Positions 34,142 to 43,594 of a DNA stretch of 64,000 nt are shown in pieces. The notes beneath the pieces are model-generated. The model made no database searches. It had not been told where the DNA came from and saw only the letters and a list, made by a program, of their open reading frames with translations. Location of the stretch: assembly GCA_030694985.1 (NCBI GenBank), contig JAUYTV010000025.1, positions 1-64,000 of the forward strand. Reading direction: 5' to 3'. The DNA comes from Methanoregula sp. (GTDB taxonomy: Archaea > Halobacteriota > Methanomicrobia > Methanomicrobiales > Methanospirillaceae). Numbering within the stretch: position 1 is the stretch's first letter; each line of letters starts with the position of its first letter. The position numbers were made by a program, and so were the translations under genes.

Positions 34142-34600
34142 ATGGCTCAGGAAAACGATATAAAATACTTTGTACGGGTTGGAACCACCGATCTGGATGG
34201 TACCAAATCCGTGAGGGTTGCCCTCACCGGCATCAAGGGTGTCGGCAGGCATACCTCCACGGTAGTTTCCCGAATGGCGAAAGTTGACGAGTACGCATTA
34301 CTCGGTCGCCTTGACGAGGAGTCGGTAAACCGGCTCCGGACCGCTATTGAAGAGTACGCAACAAAGATTCCGGCATGGATGTCAAACCGGCCGAAAGATG
34401 TGTACACCGGCGAAACAAAGCATCTTTTGGGCGGGGATGTCACACTCGCAAACGACGAAGACATCAACCTCTTAAGAAAGATCCGGTGCTACAAGGGCAT
34501 CCGACACGAGACCGGCCAGAAAGTCCGCGGTCAGCGTACCAAGTCTACTGGCAGAACCGGTAAGACGGTCGGCGTGAGCAAGAAGAAGGCAGGTAACTAA
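34142..34600 (+). CDS. rps13: 30S ribosomal protein uS13
   Basis: The 152-residue archaeal S13 has the N-terminal [20 protein letters not shown] and the helix-two-turns-helix [14 protein letters not shown], with the C-terminal [20 protein letters not shown] that contacts rRNA and the tRNA region. First of the conserved archaeal operon rps13-rps4-rps11-rpoD-rpl18e-rpl13-rps9-rpoN-rpoK. The next gene starts two bases after its stop. Confidence 0.97.
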   Translation: MAQENDIKYFVRVGTTDLDGTKSVRVALTGIKGVGRHTSTVVSRMAKVDEYALLGRLDEESVNRLRTAIEEYATKIPAWMSNRPKDVYTGETKHLLGGDVTLANDEDINLLRKIRCYKGIRHETGQKVRGQRTKSTGRTGKTVGVSKKKAGN

Positions 34601-34602
34601 TT

Positions 34603-35193
34603 ATGGGATACCCCGGAAAGAACCACAAGTCTTACCAGACCCCAAAGCGCCCCTTTGAAAAGACGCGCATTGAATCAGAAACCCGTCTTGTCATCGAATA
34701 TGGGCTGCGCAACAAGCGCGAAGTCTGGAAGGCACAGGCAGACCTTCGCAAATACCGCAAAGGTGCACGGAACCTTCTAGTGCTCGCATCCAGTGGAATG
34801 GATAAGCAGATCTTTGAGGCAAAGAAAGACGAGCTTATCAGCCACCTCCAGCGTGCAGGACTTCTCGGTGTTGATGCAGATATCGAAGCAGTGCTCTCCT
34901 TAAAGGTGCAGGCCCAGCTCGATCGCCGTCTTCAGACAATGGTACACCGCAAGGGACTCGCCCGCTCGCCCAAACAGGCGCGGCAGATGGTCACCCACGG
35001 TCACATTGCAATCGCCGGAAGGCGTACTACCATTCCCGGATACCGAGTCACCCGGATTGAAGAAGGACAGATCTCGTACTATGGACCGTCCCCATTCGTC
35101 AGCGACTCGAATGCAGAGCGTACACGCATCGCAAAACCGGCAAGCAACCCCAAAGCAGCTCCCCAGCAGGGATACTCACGTGGAGGGAGATAA
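34603..35193 (+). CDS. rps4: 30S ribosomal protein uS4
   Basis: The 196-residue protein shows the S4 RNA-binding domain: [20 protein letters not shown] and [20 protein letters not shown], preceded by [20 protein letters not shown]. It is a primary 16S rRNA binder. rps11 begins directly after the stop codon. Confidence 0.97.
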   Translation: MGYPGKNHKSYQTPKRPFEKTRIESETRLVIEYGLRNKREVWKAQADLRKYRKGARNLLVLASSGMDKQIFEAKKDELISHLQRAGLLGVDADIEAVLSLKVQAQLDRRLQTMVHRKGLARSPKQARQMVTHGHIAIAGRRTTIPGYRVTRIEEGQISYYGPSPFVSDSNAERTRIAKPASNPKAAPQQGYSRGGR

Positions 35194-35592
35194 ATGGCAG
35201 CAAACGACAAGGAAAAATGGGGCATTGCCCACATCTTCGCGTCATTCAATAACACCATTATCACCGTAACAGACCTCTCTGGTGCAGAGACGGTCACAAA
35301 AAGCAGCGGTGGCATGGTTGTTAAGCAGGACCGGAACGAAAGCTCCCCGTATGCTGCCATGCAGATGGCAGGAAATGTGGCTCAGGCAGCCCGTGAAAAG
35401 GGCATTGTCGGTGTCCATGTCAAGGTGCGTGCACCCGGACAGGGCAAGCAGCGCAGCCCCGGCCCCGGTGCCCAGGCAGCCATCCGTGCACTTGCCCGTG
35501 CAGGCATGCGCATAGGGCGCATTGAAGATGTTACACCAATTCCCCACGACTCATGCCGCGCGAAAGGCGGCAGACGTGGCAGGAGAGTGTGA
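35194..35592 (+). CDS. rps11: 30S ribosomal protein uS11
   Basis: The 132-residue product contains [20 protein letters not shown], the KADRxE-like middle region [20 protein letters not shown], and the basic end [20 protein letters not shown], all characteristic of uS11 of the 30S platform. The stop TGA shares its last base with the rpoD start codon. Confidence 0.97.
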   Translation: MAANDKEKWGIAHIFASFNNTIITVTDLSGAETVTKSSGGMVVKQDRNESSPYAAMQMAGNVAQAAREKGIVGVHVKVRAPGQGKQRSPGPGAQAAIRALARAGMRIGRIEDVTPIPHDSCRAKGGRRGRRV

Positions 35593-36422
35593 TGCAGATA
35601 GAATTCGCCAGTCTGGACGATTCCTTGGCGCGATTCACTCTATCAGGAGCGAGCCCGGCATTTGCCAACGCCTTCCGGCGGGCAATGATCGGCGAAGTGC
35701 CAACACTTGCAATCGAAGATGTGCGCATCTATGACAATACCAGTGCGCTCTTTGACGAGATGCTGGCTCACCGCCTCGGGCTTATACCCATCAAGACCGA
35801 TCTCTCATCTTACTCGACACAAGAGAAATGCACGTGCGGCGGGGCAGGATGCCCGGGCTGCACGGTCACCTACACCTTAAGCGCCGAAGGCCCCCGCATG
35901 GTCAGTTCAAGTGACTTAATCCCGCAGGACCCAAAAGCGGTACCGGTGTACGATAATGTGCCCATCGTAAAGCTAATCAAAGGGCAGAAACTTGTCCTTG
36001 AAGCAAAAGCAATCCTCAATACCGGCAGGGAGCACGCAAAATGGCAGCCAACTCTGGTCTGCGGGTACAAAAACTATCCCGCAGTCTCGATCAGCGAAGC
36101 CTGTGATGCCTGTGGTATGTGCGTGGAAGAATGTCCCCGCAAGGTGCTTGCAGTTCGTGGCAAGAAAGTCGAAGTAGTATCCGGCAAACTTTCTGACTGC
36201 TCCATGTGCAAACTCTGTGAAAAGGCATGCATGGCGAGTGGTATTGGTGATGAACCGGCAATTCGTGTAGCTGCCGAAGCAGACCGCTATATTTTTGTGG
36301 TCGAGGGCGATGGTTCACTGCCGGTAAAAGAGATCATGAATCGGGCACTTCTGTATGTCAAGGAGCAATCAGACGAGCTGGAACAACAGCTAGGCGAAAT
36401 ATCAGGGGATGAAAAGAAATGA
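35592..36422 (+). CDS. rpoD: RNA polymerase subunit D
   Basis: The 276-residue subunit is the archaeal counterpart of Rpb3 and alpha, with the N-terminal dimerisation domain (ASPAFANAFRRAMIGEVPTLA). A ferredoxin-like insertion carries two C-x2-C-x2-C-x3-C motifs, CDACGMCVEEC (171-181) and CSMCKLCEKAC (203-213), which bind [4Fe-4S] clusters in some archaea. A further CTCGGAGCPGC lies at 80-90. It pairs with RpoL to start polymerase assembly. Both cluster motifs are complete here, so two clusters are possible. Confidence 0.96.
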   Translation: MQIEFASLDDSLARFTLSGASPAFANAFRRAMIGEVPTLAIEDVRIYDNTSALFDEMLAHRLGLIPIKTDLSSYSTQEKCTCGGAGCPGCTVTYTLSAEGPRMVSSSDLIPQDPKAVPVYDNVPIVKLIKGQKLVLEAKAILNTGREHAKWQPTLVCGYKNYPAVSISEACDACGMCVEECPRKVLAVRGKKVEVVSGKLSDCSMCKLCEKACMASGIGDEPAIRVAAEADRYIFVVEGDGSLPVKEIMNRALLYVKEQSDELEQQLGEISGDEKK

Positions 36423-36784
36423 CAAGAATTGTGGAAAAGACGAACCCCCGTCTTACCAGCCTTATCTTACTCTTGAAGAACAAGTCACGAGAGAATGAGG
36501 CTAAAATCTGGCGCGAGATCGCAAGCAGGTTAGAGACCCCCAACAGGAATTACGCTGAGGTCAACCTGTCGAAGATCAACCGCTATGCCCAGAATGGTGA
36601 GACGATCATTGTCCCGGGAAAAGTGCTCGGCAGTGGTCTGCTGGAGCAGTCTGTTAAGGTTGCAGCGCTGAACTTTTCAGCATCAGCCACCAGCAAGATC
36701 AGGGACGCGAAAGGGCAGTGTATGACAATTGAGCAGCTCCTGCAGGACAACCCGAAAGGCAGCGGTGTCCGGATCCTGAGGTGA
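36419..36784 (+). CDS. rpl18e: 50S ribosomal protein eL18
   Basis: The 121-residue protein matches L18e: [40 protein letters not shown] and [20 protein letters not shown]. It is archaeal and eukaryotic specific and overlaps rpoD by four bases. Confidence 0.96.
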   Translation: MTRIVEKTNPRLTSLILLLKNKSRENEAKIWREIASRLETPNRNYAEVNLSKINRYAQNGETIIVPGKVLGSGLLEQSVKVAALNFSASATSKIRDAKGQCMTIEQLLQDNPKGSGVRILR

Positions 36785-36791
36785 AGAAGAT

Positions 36792-37220
36792 ATGGTTACA
36801 GTAATCAACGGTGACGGATTGATTCTCGGGCGTCTTGCAAGCCTTGTCGCACAGCGCGGACTAGCCGGAGAGACGATTGCAATCGTCAACGCAGAAAAAG
36901 CGATCATCTCCGGCAGCCGTGCACGGGTGCTTGGTCTCTACAAGAAAAAGAGAGAATGCGGCGCCAGCGGAAACCGCTGGGGACCGTTCGTCCCGCGCCG
37001 GCCTGACCATCTCATGAAGCGGACGATCCGCGGCATGCTCCCGTACAAACGCCCCCGTGGTGTTGAAGCCATGAAGCGCATCAAGTGCTACGTAGGTGTT
37101 CCAACGGAATTTGTCGGAAAAGAGTTAGAAGTGCTTGAAGACGCACACATGAACCGTCTGAACAACCCCGCCCACATCACCCTTGGTGCTGTGTGCACGT
37201 TCCTCGGAGCAAAGTTCTAG
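36792..37220 (+). CDS. rpl13: 50S ribosomal protein uL13
   Basis: The 142-residue L13 has [40 protein letters not shown] and [20 protein letters not shown]. It follows rpl18e by seven bases in the conserved block and binds 23S rRNA. Confidence 0.96.
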   Translation: MVTVINGDGLILGRLASLVAQRGLAGETIAIVNAEKAIISGSRARVLGLYKKKRECGASGNRWGPFVPRRPDHLMKRTIRGMLPYKRPRGVEAMKRIKCYVGVPTEFVGKELEVLEDAHMNRLNNPAHITLGAVCTFLGAKF

Positions 37221-37233
37221 AGGCTTGGTCCCC

Positions 37234-37635
37234 ATGGTAAAGATCATTAACACAAGCGGAAAACGCAAGACTGCGATTGCACGGGCAACCTTAAAGGCAG
37301 GCAAAGGCGTAATCCGGGTCAACTCTGTACCGCTCGAACAGTACGGTTCGGATGTCACCCGGATGAAGATCTCTGAGCCTCTCCTGCTGGTACCCAATGC
37401 GGTGCACGGTATAGATGTGACCATCAATGTCGCAGGTGGCGGAGTGATGGGACAGGCAGAGGCGGTCAGGACCGCACTTGCCCGTGGCATCCTCCTGTGG
37501 CACAACGAACCCCAGATCAAGGATATCTACCTTACGTATGACAGGACGCTCCTTGTCAACGACTCGCGGCAGAAAGAAGCGAAAAAGCCGCACGGTTCCG
37601 GCGCCAGGGCAAAGTTCCAAAAGTCTTATCGTTAA
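37234..37635 (+). CDS. rps9: 30S ribosomal protein uS9
   Basis: From the ATG at 37234 the product has 133 residues, with TSGKRKTAIARATLKAGKG at the start and VAGGGVMGQAEAVRTALARG in the middle. It ends with the basic tail KPHGSGARAKFQKSYR, whose last residues reach the P-site tRNA. An in-frame extension back to 37183 overlaps rpl13 and is not supported. Confidence 0.96.
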   Translation: MVKIINTSGKRKTAIARATLKAGKGVIRVNSVPLEQYGSDVTRMKISEPLLLVPNAVHGIDVTINVAGGGVMGQAEAVRTALARGILLWHNEPQIKDIYLTYDRTLLVNDSRQKEAKKPHGSGARAKFQKSYR

Positions 37636-37664
37636 GATAAAAGATATGATGAAAGGTTAAATTT

Positions 37665-37853
37665 ATGATACCCGTACGATGTTTCACCTGTGGAAAACCG
37701 ATTTCCACTGCGTGGGAAGAGTTCAGGCAGAGGCGGGAGAAAGGCGAGGATCCCAAACAGATCCTCACCGATCTTCATATTACCCGGTACTGCTGCAGGC
37801 GCATGCTGCTGACACACAAAGTGATCATAGACGAGCTCAACCCTTACCAGTAG
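37665..37853 (+). CDS. rpoN: RNA polymerase subunit N (Rpb10)
   Basis: A complete 62-residue RpoN: MIPVRCFTCGKPISTAWEEF with the first C-x2-C and RYCCRRMLLTHKVIIDELNP with the C-C pair, which together bind one zinc ion. It helps assemble the D-L platform. Confidence 0.97.
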   Translation: MIPVRCFTCGKPISTAWEEFRQRREKGEDPKQILTDLHITRYCCRRMLLTHKVIIDELNPYQ

Positions 37854-37870
37854 ATTGACTATATGAACGA

Positions 37871-37945
37871 GGGGTCGTAGGGTAGCCTGGACCATCCTAT
37901 TGCGTTCGGGACGCAGTGACCTGAGTTCGAATCTCAGCGACCCCA
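37871..37945 (+). tRNA. tRNA-Pro (CGG)
   Basis: Acceptor arms GGGGTCG and CGACCCC pair perfectly. The anticodon loop TTCGGGA between TTGCG and CGCAG gives anticodon CGG (proline CCG), with G35-G36 and discriminator A as expected for proline. The T arm CTGAGTTCGAATCTCAG is perfect. The 75 bases hold no intron. It lies between rpoN and rpoK inside the transcription block. Confidence 0.93.
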
Positions 37946-37986
37946 TCTATCAGAAACCAGAACAACTATCATTATGAGGAAGAACA

Positions 37987-38160
37987 ATGCAGACGCAGAC
38001 ATACTCCCGGTATGAACGGGCAAGGATCATTGGAGCAAGGGCTCTGCAGATATCAATGGGTGCTCCGTTACTTGTAACGACGACACGAATCGATCCGCTT
38101 GAGATCGCCATCGAGGAATACAACAACCACACCATCCCCATTACGGTAAAGAGGAAGTAG
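37987..38160 (+). CDS. rpoK: RNA polymerase subunit K (Rpb6)
   Basis: The frame encodes 57 residues, [20 protein letters not shown] then QISMGAP and [17 protein letters not shown], the complete archaeal RpoK with the conserved [13 protein letters not shown] helix. It follows the tRNA-Pro and ends seven bases before the enolase gene. Confidence 0.96.
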   Translation: MQTQTYSRYERARIIGARALQISMGAPLLVTTTRIDPLEIAIEEYNNHTIPITVKRK

Positions 38161-38167
38161 AGGACAT

Positions 38168-39355
38168 ATGACAATCATAGAGGTTATTGAACTGCGGACA
38201 ATCCTGGACAGCCGGGGCAATGCGACCGTTGAGGCGGACGTGTACACGGCGAATGGTTTTGGAAGGTCTGCAGCACCAAGCGGTGCCAGCACCGGAACCT
38301 TTGAGGCAAAAGTCAAGCCGCCACGTGAAGCGGTAGATTATGCCTACCAGAATGTGCTACCCGCACTCATCGGCATGGATGCGTGTGACCAGGAAGGTTT
38401 CGATGAGCAGCTCCGCGATATTGACGGGACTGCCGATTTCTCGGAAATCGGGGCCAATGTTGCAGTAGCACTCTCGCTTGCAAATGCAAAAGCAGCCGCA
38501 TCCTCCATGGAAATGCCGCTCTTTCGCTACCTTGGCGGGGCATTTGTTAAGGAATTGCCCCTCCCATTAGGCAACATCATCGGCGGTGGGGCACACGCGG
38601 CAAATGCAACAGAGATCCAGGAATTCCTTGTTGTGCCTGGTGGTGCAGCGGATGCCGAAGAGGCCGTATTTGCCAATGCGGCAGTTCACCGGCATGTCAA
38701 AGAACTCTTAAAGAAGAAGGGGAAATCCTGCGGCAAGGGTGATGAGGGTGCGTGGGCACCGCAGATTGACGATGCCCTCGCATTTGAGCTCATTGCCGAG
38801 GCGACCGGACTTGTTGCTGACGAACTGAATGTAGAAGTTGACATGGGTATTGATGTTGCGGCAAGCCAGATGTGGACCGGTGACGGGTACAAGTACCGCA
38901 ACTGTGTGCGCACCACTGAAGAGCAGATTGCATATATTGGCGAGCTGGTCGACACCTACAACCTTGTCTATGTTGAAGATCCCCTCTTTGAGGATGACTT
39001 TGACGCCTTTTCAGAGCTCAACCGCCAGATCGGTGATCGCTGCCTGCTCTGCGGGGACGATATCTTTGTGACCCAGGTTGAGCGCATAGCGCAGGGCATC
39101 GAGCAGGATGCTGCAAACTGCGTGCTCATAAAACCCAATCAGGTGGGAACTCTCACTGAGACGTATGACGCAGTTCGGCTCGCCCACACCCATGGTCTGG
39201 ACACGGTGATGAGCCACCGGTCCGGTGAAACCACCGATACGACAATCGCCCACCTTGCAACTGCGTTCTCCTGTGTTTTCTTAAAATGCGGAGCCGTTGG
39301 CGGAGAACGCATTGCCAAATTAAACGAACTGATACGCATAGAGGAACAGCTATGA
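38168..39355 (+). CDS. eno: Enolase
   Basis: The 395-residue enolase converts 2-phosphoglycerate to phosphoenolpyruvate. Signature regions are [18 protein letters not shown] at the start, [12 protein letters not shown], the metal ligands in [11 protein letters not shown] (Asp), [13 protein letters not shown] (Glu) and [11 protein letters not shown] (Asp), and the late [17 protein letters not shown]. It is slightly shorter than the bacterial form (about 430), mainly in the C-terminal part. It overlaps rps2 by four bases, as in many Euryarchaeota. Confidence 0.96.
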   Translation: MTIIEVIELRTILDSRGNATVEADVYTANGFGRSAAPSGASTGTFEAKVKPPREAVDYAYQNVLPALIGMDACDQEGFDEQLRDIDGTADFSEIGANVAVALSLANAKAAASSMEMPLFRYLGGAFVKELPLPLGNIIGGGAHAANATEIQEFLVVPGGAADAEEAVFANAAVHRHVKELLKKKGKSCGKGDEGAWAPQIDDALAFELIAEATGLVADELNVEVDMGIDVAASQMWTGDGYKYRNCVRTTEEQIAYIGELVDTYNLVYVEDPLFEDDFDAFSELNRQIGDRCLLCGDDIFVTQVERIAQGIEQDAANCVLIKPNQVGTLTETYDAVRLAHTHGLDTVMSHRSGETTDTTIAHLATAFSCVFLKCGAVGGERIAKLNELIRIEEQL

Positions 39356-39963
39356 ACCCTGTAAATGAAATGGAAATCGAATTAAAAGAGCCACTCATCC
39401 CCGTCGAAGAGTACCTTGCAGCCGGTGTCCACATCGGCACCCAGCAGAAGAGCAAAGATATGAAAAAGTTCATCTACCGCGTCCGCGGCGATGGACTCTA
39501 TATCCTCGACATCCGCGAGACTGACTCCCGGATCAAGACCACAGCCAAGTTCCTGAACCAGTTCGAGGCACCCAATATTCTTGTGGTTACGTCCCGACAG
39601 TACGGCCAGTTCCCGGCAAAGAAGTTCGCCGATACCATGGGTGCAATGTCTGCCACCGGCCGTTTCATACCGGGCCTTTTAACCAACCCCGTTCTCTCTG
39701 AATACATCGAGCCATCGGTGATTGTTGTCACTGACCCGATCGGTGATGCACAGGTGATCAACGAGGCAGTCCAGTGCGGTATTCCTGTTGTCGCACTCTG
39801 CGATACCAACAACATGACCAAGTATGTTGATCTGGTCATCCCGACCAACAACAAGGGCAGAAAGGCGCTCTCCATGATCTACTTCCTGCTCACCCGTGAG
39901 ATGCTCCGGCTTCGCGGTATCTCGACAGCACTCACCTCCGAAGACTTCGAAACTGAGTTCTGA
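39352..39963 (+). CDS. rps2: 30S ribosomal protein uS2
   Basis: From the ATG overlapping the enolase stop, the 203-residue protein contains [40 protein letters not shown] and [20 protein letters not shown], which are uS2 signatures. A T-rich stretch (CCTTTTTTTA) follows, so a transcript end is possible before the memo gene 65 bases on. Confidence 0.97.
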   Translation: MNPVNEMEIELKEPLIPVEEYLAAGVHIGTQQKSKDMKKFIYRVRGDGLYILDIRETDSRIKTTAKFLNQFEAPNILVVTSRQYGQFPAKKFADTMGAMSATGRFIPGLLTNPVLSEYIEPSVIVVTDPIGDAQVINEAVQCGIPVVALCDTNNMTKYVDLVIPTNNKGRKALSMIYFLLTREMLRLRGISTALTSEDFETEF

Positions 39964-40028
39964 TCAGTTCACCTTTTTTTATGGTGACCGATCGTTAGAT
40001 ATATTAGTTCGACCAGAGGGTTGATCCG

Positions 40029-40817
40029 ATGAAGATGCGTACATGCGCAGTAGCCGGCATGTTTTATCCGCGTGACCCCTCGCATCTGGAACAATTGCTT
40101 GAGAAATATTTCTCCGGCACCAGAATGGAGGGAGCACCTCTGGGTATCGTATCCCCCCATGCAGGGTATGTCTATTCCGGGCAGGTAGCGGCTCACGCAT
40201 TTGGTCATATCGAGCCGGATTTTTCCGGCACTTTTGTGGTGATCGGCCCGTCCCATCGCGGATATATCAGCTGTGTTTCTGCAGTTCCCTGGGAGACTCC
40301 GCTTGGTGTGATTGATACGGACTGCGAGTTTGTCGAGTCGCTTGATATGGAGACCGATGAACTGTCTCACAAGGATGAGCATTCGTTAGAAGTGCAGATG
40401 CCGTTGATCAAGTACCGGTTCCCCCGGGCCCGGATTGCCCCGATCATGATGGGTCAGCAGGATTATGCAAGCGCGATACGGCTTGCAGAGAAGATTGGTG
40501 CTGCTGTAAAGCGGACAAAACGGGATATCAGGATCGTAGCCTCCAGCGACTTCTCGCACTATGTGCCTGAAACAAAAGCTAAATCCGATGATCTTTATGC
40601 AATTGAACCCTTAACTACTCTTGATACGGTGGAATTCTACCGGCGGATTGAGGAGCGACGCATAACTGCGTGCGGGTACGGCCCAATCACCGCTATGGTG
40701 ACTGCCTGCAGCAGGTTCGGGGCAAAATCGGCAAAACTTATCCGGTATGCGACCAGCGGGGATGTCACCGGTGACACCCGTGAAGTTGTGGGATACGCAG
40801 CCATTACGGTGATATAA
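40029..40817 (+). CDS. MEMO1-family protein
   Basis: The 262-residue product belongs to the MEMO family: CAVAGMFYPRDPSHLEQLL, IVSPHAGYVYSGQVAAHAFG, VVIGPSHRGY and ASSDFSHYVPE hold the conserved histidine, aspartate and serine positions of the LigB-like fold. Catalysis has not been established for the family; archaeal copies sit reliably before mevalonate kinase, as here, two bases upstream. Confidence 0.93.
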   Translation: MKMRTCAVAGMFYPRDPSHLEQLLEKYFSGTRMEGAPLGIVSPHAGYVYSGQVAAHAFGHIEPDFSGTFVVIGPSHRGYISCVSAVPWETPLGVIDTDCEFVESLDMETDELSHKDEHSLEVQMPLIKYRFPRARIAPIMMGQQDYASAIRLAEKIGAAVKRTKRDIRIVASSDFSHYVPETKAKSDDLYAIEPLTTLDTVEFYRRIEERRITACGYGPITAMVTACSRFGAKSAKLIRYATSGDVTGDTREVVGYAAITVI

Positions 40818-40819
40818 AG

Positions 40820-41689
40820 TTGGCAACGTGGAGTGCACCGGGCAAGGTATTCTTGTTCGGTGAACATGCAGTGGTATATGGAAAGCCCGGCATAGCTATG
40901 GCCATAAAACCCCGGGTGTTTGTCACGGTGAGAAACACCCGGCACTCCCAACGGGCGAAATCCGCATACATTGACGGGTGTTTCGAGGCTCTTGGCGTGG
41001 CGGGCAGTGTCTACATCAACTCCCAGATCCCGAGTTCTTCCGGTCTTGGATCCTCTGCTGCAGTCACGGTTGCCACCCTGTCTGCTATCAACGATGAATT
41101 TTCCCTGCACAAGACGCGGGAAGATATCGCTGACATGGCCTTTGAGATCGAAAAGACCGTGCAGAAAGGGCGGGCAAGCCCTACGGATACAACCGTTTCT
41201 GCGTACGGGGGGATCGTTCTTATCAGTGGCGGTTCCCGCAGGAGACTGCCCCCGCAGAACATTCACCTGGTAATCGGGGATTCACTCGTCTCTCACAGCA
41301 CCTCAAAGATGGTGGAGCAGGTAAGCGAACTAAAAGTGAAGCACCCCAATATCGTAGATCCCGTTCTTGACGCGATCGAAGGGGTCAGTATGAGTGCGAT
41401 CCATCATCTCAACAATCCCAGGGAACTGGGGAGATACATGAACATGAACCATGCCCTCCTCGAAGTGCTGGGTGTTGGCCATCCACAGCTGGGAAAGATG
41501 GTACTTGCTGCACGAGCGGCAGGGGCTTTTGGGGCCAAGATCACGGGAGCCGGAGGCGGAGGTTGCATGGTTGCAGTCTGTCCAAAACCCCTCAAACACC
41601 GGATCGCCAATGCCATTGAAGCGTGTGATGCCCGGGCGATCATAACCGGAATTGACACAGAAGGCGCACGCAAGGAGAAAAATGTCTGA
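40820..41689 (+). CDS. mvk: Mevalonate kinase
   Basis: The 289-residue GHMP kinase starts with a TTG and has the N-terminal APGKVFLFGEHAVVYGKPG, the ATP-binding PSSSGLGSSAAVTVA (P-S-S-S-G-L-G-S-S-A) and the late TGAGGGGCMVAVC. It phosphorylates mevalonate, the first kinase step of archaeal isoprenoid synthesis. It overlaps the ipk gene by eight bases and lies in the order memo-mvk-ipk-fni. Confidence 0.95.
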   Translation: MATWSAPGKVFLFGEHAVVYGKPGIAMAIKPRVFVTVRNTRHSQRAKSAYIDGCFEALGVAGSVYINSQIPSSSGLGSSAAVTVATLSAINDEFSLHKTREDIADMAFEIEKTVQKGRASPTDTTVSAYGGIVLISGGSRRRLPPQNIHLVIGDSLVSHSTSKMVEQVSELKVKHPNIVDPVLDAIEGVSMSAIHHLNNPRELGRYMNMNHALLEVLGVGHPQLGKMVLAARAAGAFGAKITGAGGGGCMVAVCPKPLKHRIANAIEACDARAIITGIDTEGARKEKNV

Positions 41690-42443
41690 TCGCGTTATTC
41701 TTAAACTAGGGGGAAGTGTGATCACCGACAAGAGTGCCGACTGTGCGATCAACCGCGTGCAGCTGGCATCCATTGCCGCATCGATTGCCCGTGCACGAAC
41801 CGCAGGCATCGTGGTTATCCACGGTGCCGGTTCCTGCGGGCATCCCGAGGCAAAGCGGTACAAACTTGATGCCGGTGCGATAACCGGGCAGACAGAGGGG
41901 ATCTATGTCACCCACCGGGCAGTCAGCCGGTTAAACGAAGATGTTGTTGCTGCTCTCCGCGAACAAGGGGTTGCTGCTATCGGGGTTCACCCTCTTCATA
42001 CCGCAATTGCGGATAATGGCAGGCTTGTAAATTTTGAATGCAGGCATCTAAAAACAATGCTTGAACTTGGGATGGTTCCTGTGATCCACGGAGACGTGGT
42101 GATGGACCTTTCTAAAGGAGCCTGTATCGTATCGGGCGATCAGCTCGTGCGGTATCTTGCGGTTGGACTTGCAATCAGCCGCGTGGGGCTCGCCACCGAT
42201 GTACCGGGAGTGCTGGATGGAGAGAGGGTTGTTCCTGAAATTAACCGGGACACAATGCCAACTCTCCGCATCGGCAACTCGATACATACCGATGTCACCG
42301 GTGGAATGAGAGGCAAGATCAATGAACTGCTCGAACTTAGCAATGCGGGTATCGGGTCAGAAATCTTTCATGTCTCGCGAGTAGCCGACTTCCTTTCCGG
42401 AGCCAGCCACGGCGGGACAACAGTTAAGGGGATAAAAAAATGA
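41682..42443 (+). CDS. ipk: Isopentenyl phosphate kinase
   Basis: The 253-residue amino-acid-kinase-fold protein starts with VILKLGGSVITDKSADCA and has VVIHGAGSCGHPEAKRY, where the histidine of the GHG region binds the substrate phosphate, and IHTDVTGGMRGKI near the end. It makes isopentenyl diphosphate from isopentenyl phosphate, the alternative last step of the archaeal mevalonate pathway. Its coupling to mvk and fni supports this. Confidence 0.94.
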   Translation: MSDRVILKLGGSVITDKSADCAINRVQLASIAASIARARTAGIVVIHGAGSCGHPEAKRYKLDAGAITGQTEGIYVTHRAVSRLNEDVVAALREQGVAAIGVHPLHTAIADNGRLVNFECRHLKTMLELGMVPVIHGDVVMDLSKGACIVSGDQLVRYLAVGLAISRVGLATDVPGVLDGERVVPEINRDTMPTLRIGNSIHTDVTGGMRGKINELLELSNAGIGSEIFHVSRVADFLSGASHGGTTVKGIKK

Positions 42444-43531
42444 GTGATAAAAAGCGGTTTACTTCCTCGCGCAAGCTCGATCACCTGCGCATTTGTGCAG
42501 AAGAACCAGTTGAGAGCGGGGATGCCGGGTTTGGCGGCATCAGGTTTGTGCACAATGCACTACCCGAGTGTGACATGGGAGATATCGATCTTTCCACACG
42601 GTTCCTGCACCACTCATTCTCATCCCCCCTGTTCATATCGGCAATGACCGGTGGTCATTCGGGAACAAAAGAAGTGAACGCCCGGCTTGCACGGGCAGCA
42701 GAACGCTTTGGGGCTGGCATGGGTGTTGGTTCCCAGCGGGCTGCGCTTGAGAATCCCAAACTTGAGGATACATTCTCGATCGTGCGGGATGAGGCGCCTC
42801 ATGCCTTTCTGGTTGCAAACCTCGGCGCAGTCCAGCTCCGTGACCATGGTATAGAATGGGCAGAGCGCGCCGTCTCGATGATCGAGGCAGATGCACTGGC
42901 GATTCACTTAAATTTCCTGCAAGAAGCGATCCAGCCGGAAGGCGATCACAATGCGATCGGCTGTTTTGCAGCCATTGAGGAACTGTGCCGGGAATTCAAA
43001 AAACCGGTCATTGTAAAAGAGACCGGCTGTGGGATCTCTGCCCCCATCGCCCGGCAGTGTTGGGGTGCCGGGGTCAGCGCGATCGATATAGGTGGCTGGG
43101 GCGGAACGTCCTGGGCTGCGGTTGAGAGTGTTAGGGCAGATGAGAGTAAGAATGCAAAAGACCATGCCCTCAAGTCATTGGGGCAGGACTTCTCCAGCTG
43201 GGGCATTCCCACGGTAGTGAGTCTTGCAGAAGTGTTAGCCACCGGCAGCCCGGTGATCGCTTCTGGAGGAATCCGGAGCGGCATTGATATGGCAAAGGCG
43301 CTTGCATTCGGATCGGATCTCTGTGGGATGGCACTTCCCCTGCTCAAACCCGCAATGGAAAACGATGAAGCACTCGGTAACACGATTGAGATGATACACC
43401 AGCAGCTTAAGGTTACGATGTTTTTGACCGGCTCTGCACGGGTATCTTCACTTAAGAAAGCCCCGATGTATCTTACCGGTTCGACACGCCAGATGATCGA
43501 TAAGGACAATCCTGCGCGGATCAAGCGATAA
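42440..43531 (+). CDS. fni: Type 2 isopentenyl-diphosphate isomerase
   Basis: The 363-residue FMN enzyme interconverts isopentenyl and dimethylallyl diphosphate. Seen motifs are SSPLFISAMTGGHSGTKEVN, MGVGSQRAALENP, HLNFLQEAIQPEGD and KETGCGISAPIARQ, and late ASGGIRSGIDMAKALAFG for FMN phosphate. It overlaps ipk by four bases (ATGA), and rnj follows 63 bases later. Confidence 0.95.
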   Translation: MSDKKRFTSSRKLDHLRICAEEPVESGDAGFGGIRFVHNALPECDMGDIDLSTRFLHHSFSSPLFISAMTGGHSGTKEVNARLARAAERFGAGMGVGSQRAALENPKLEDTFSIVRDEAPHAFLVANLGAVQLRDHGIEWAERAVSMIEADALAIHLNFLQEAIQPEGDHNAIGCFAAIEELCREFKKPVIVKETGCGISAPIARQCWGAGVSAIDIGGWGGTSWAAVESVRADESKNAKDHALKSLGQDFSSWGIPTVVSLAEVLATGSPVIASGGIRSGIDMAKALAFGSDLCGMALPLLKPAMENDEALGNTIEMIHQQLKVTMFLTGSARVSSLKKAPMYLTGSTRQMIDKDNPARIKR

Positions 43532-43594
43532 CCTGATAAAACCGGGGAATTCTTCAGGCAGAATATACATAAAGAAAAGTAAGGAGATAAAAAA

